A stretch of DNA of 14,740 bases, taken from assembly GCA_045642965.1 (NCBI GenBank), contig JAZUJX010000076.1:1-14740 (forward strand). Direction: 5' to 3'. The DNA is from Equadaptatus sp045642965 (GTDB taxonomy: Bacteria > Synergistota > Synergistia > Synergistales > Synergistaceae). Of the stretch, positions 14,698 through 14,740 are shown one piece after another. Position numbers and translations under genes: made by a program. Under the pieces are notes generated by a model. That model was not told the origin of the DNA. It did not search any database and saw only the letters and a list, made by a program, of their open reading frames with translations. The first letter of the stretch is position 1; each line of letters begins with the position of its first letter.

Positions 14698-14740
14698 TTA
14701 TTCGCCCGTCTGCAGACGTTTCGGAAGTTCTCCTGAAAGG
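14698..14740 (-). CDS. possible C-terminal end of a convergent gene, unidentified
   Basis: Reading leftward from the right edge, one minus-strand frame gives 13 codons, LSGELPKRLQTGE, then a TAA (complement of 14698-14700). It looks like a hydrophilic protein C-terminus and the strong terminator lies about 90 bases further on, as expected for a convergent gene. Thirteen codons are too few to identify or prove it. The stretch between it and the terminator (14613-14697) holds only a 7-bp hairpin (14624-14646, one G-T pair). Confidence 0.25.
   Translation of the reverse strand, partial: LSGELPKRLQTGE

Overview
The window is a stretch of bacterial chromosome holding a compact, all-forward block of housekeeping genes. 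They cover cell shape, RNA processing, chromosome structure and translation. In order: the 3' part of rodA; a radical SAM protein of unknown function and its partner protein; ribonuclease G (rng); the condensin ATPase smc; a tRNA methyltransferase of the TrmN6/YfiC type; rsmI; metG; a TatD-family hydrolase; tgt; and tsaC/sua5. A proline tRNA gene with its own promoter and terminator follows. The last ~330 bases hold no complete protein gene.

The protein families are purely bacterial and ribosome-binding sites are AGGAGG-like. The radical SAM/partner/rng neighbourhood, together with smc and an RNase G without the long RNase E tail, suggests an anaerobic Gram-negative-type lineage. Synergistota is my best guess, from remembered gene-order style only; a Firmicutes-related lineage is the alternative. 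I could not run a search, so treat the taxonomy as weak inference. I see no insertion sequence, phage gene, CRISPR array, toxin-antitoxin pair or defence system.

Layout: rodA ends at 496, and a 91-base gap carries a possible weak promoter and a small hairpin. From 588 to 14289 the genes are packed with overlaps of 8, 26, 1 and 8 bases or gaps of 5 to 20 bases, which suggests one operon with translational coupling. Several annotated starts rest on clear ribosome-binding sites (smc, rsmI, metG, tgt). The hydrolase must use a TTG (or CTG) start, because any later ATG would remove its metal site. A perfect 9-bp hairpin lies in the last codons of that gene, just before tgt.

Functionally the operon is weighted toward RNA maturation and translation accuracy: RNase G, a probable tRNA A37 methyltransferase, 16S rRNA C1402 2'-O-methyltransferase, Met-tRNA synthetase, the queuosine base-exchange enzyme, the first enzyme of t6A37 synthesis, and tRNA-Pro(CGG). 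The uncharacterised radical SAM pair sits in this company, which makes an RNA- or ribosome-related role a reasonable guess but no more.

The least explained part is the 3' intergenic region. Three nested helices at 14464-14557 and a strong hairpin terminator at 14577-14608 together look like an undescribed small RNA or structured element. All of their non-Watson-Crick pairs are valid G-U pairs only on the + strand. A few codons at the right edge may be the C-terminus of a convergent minus-strand gene.
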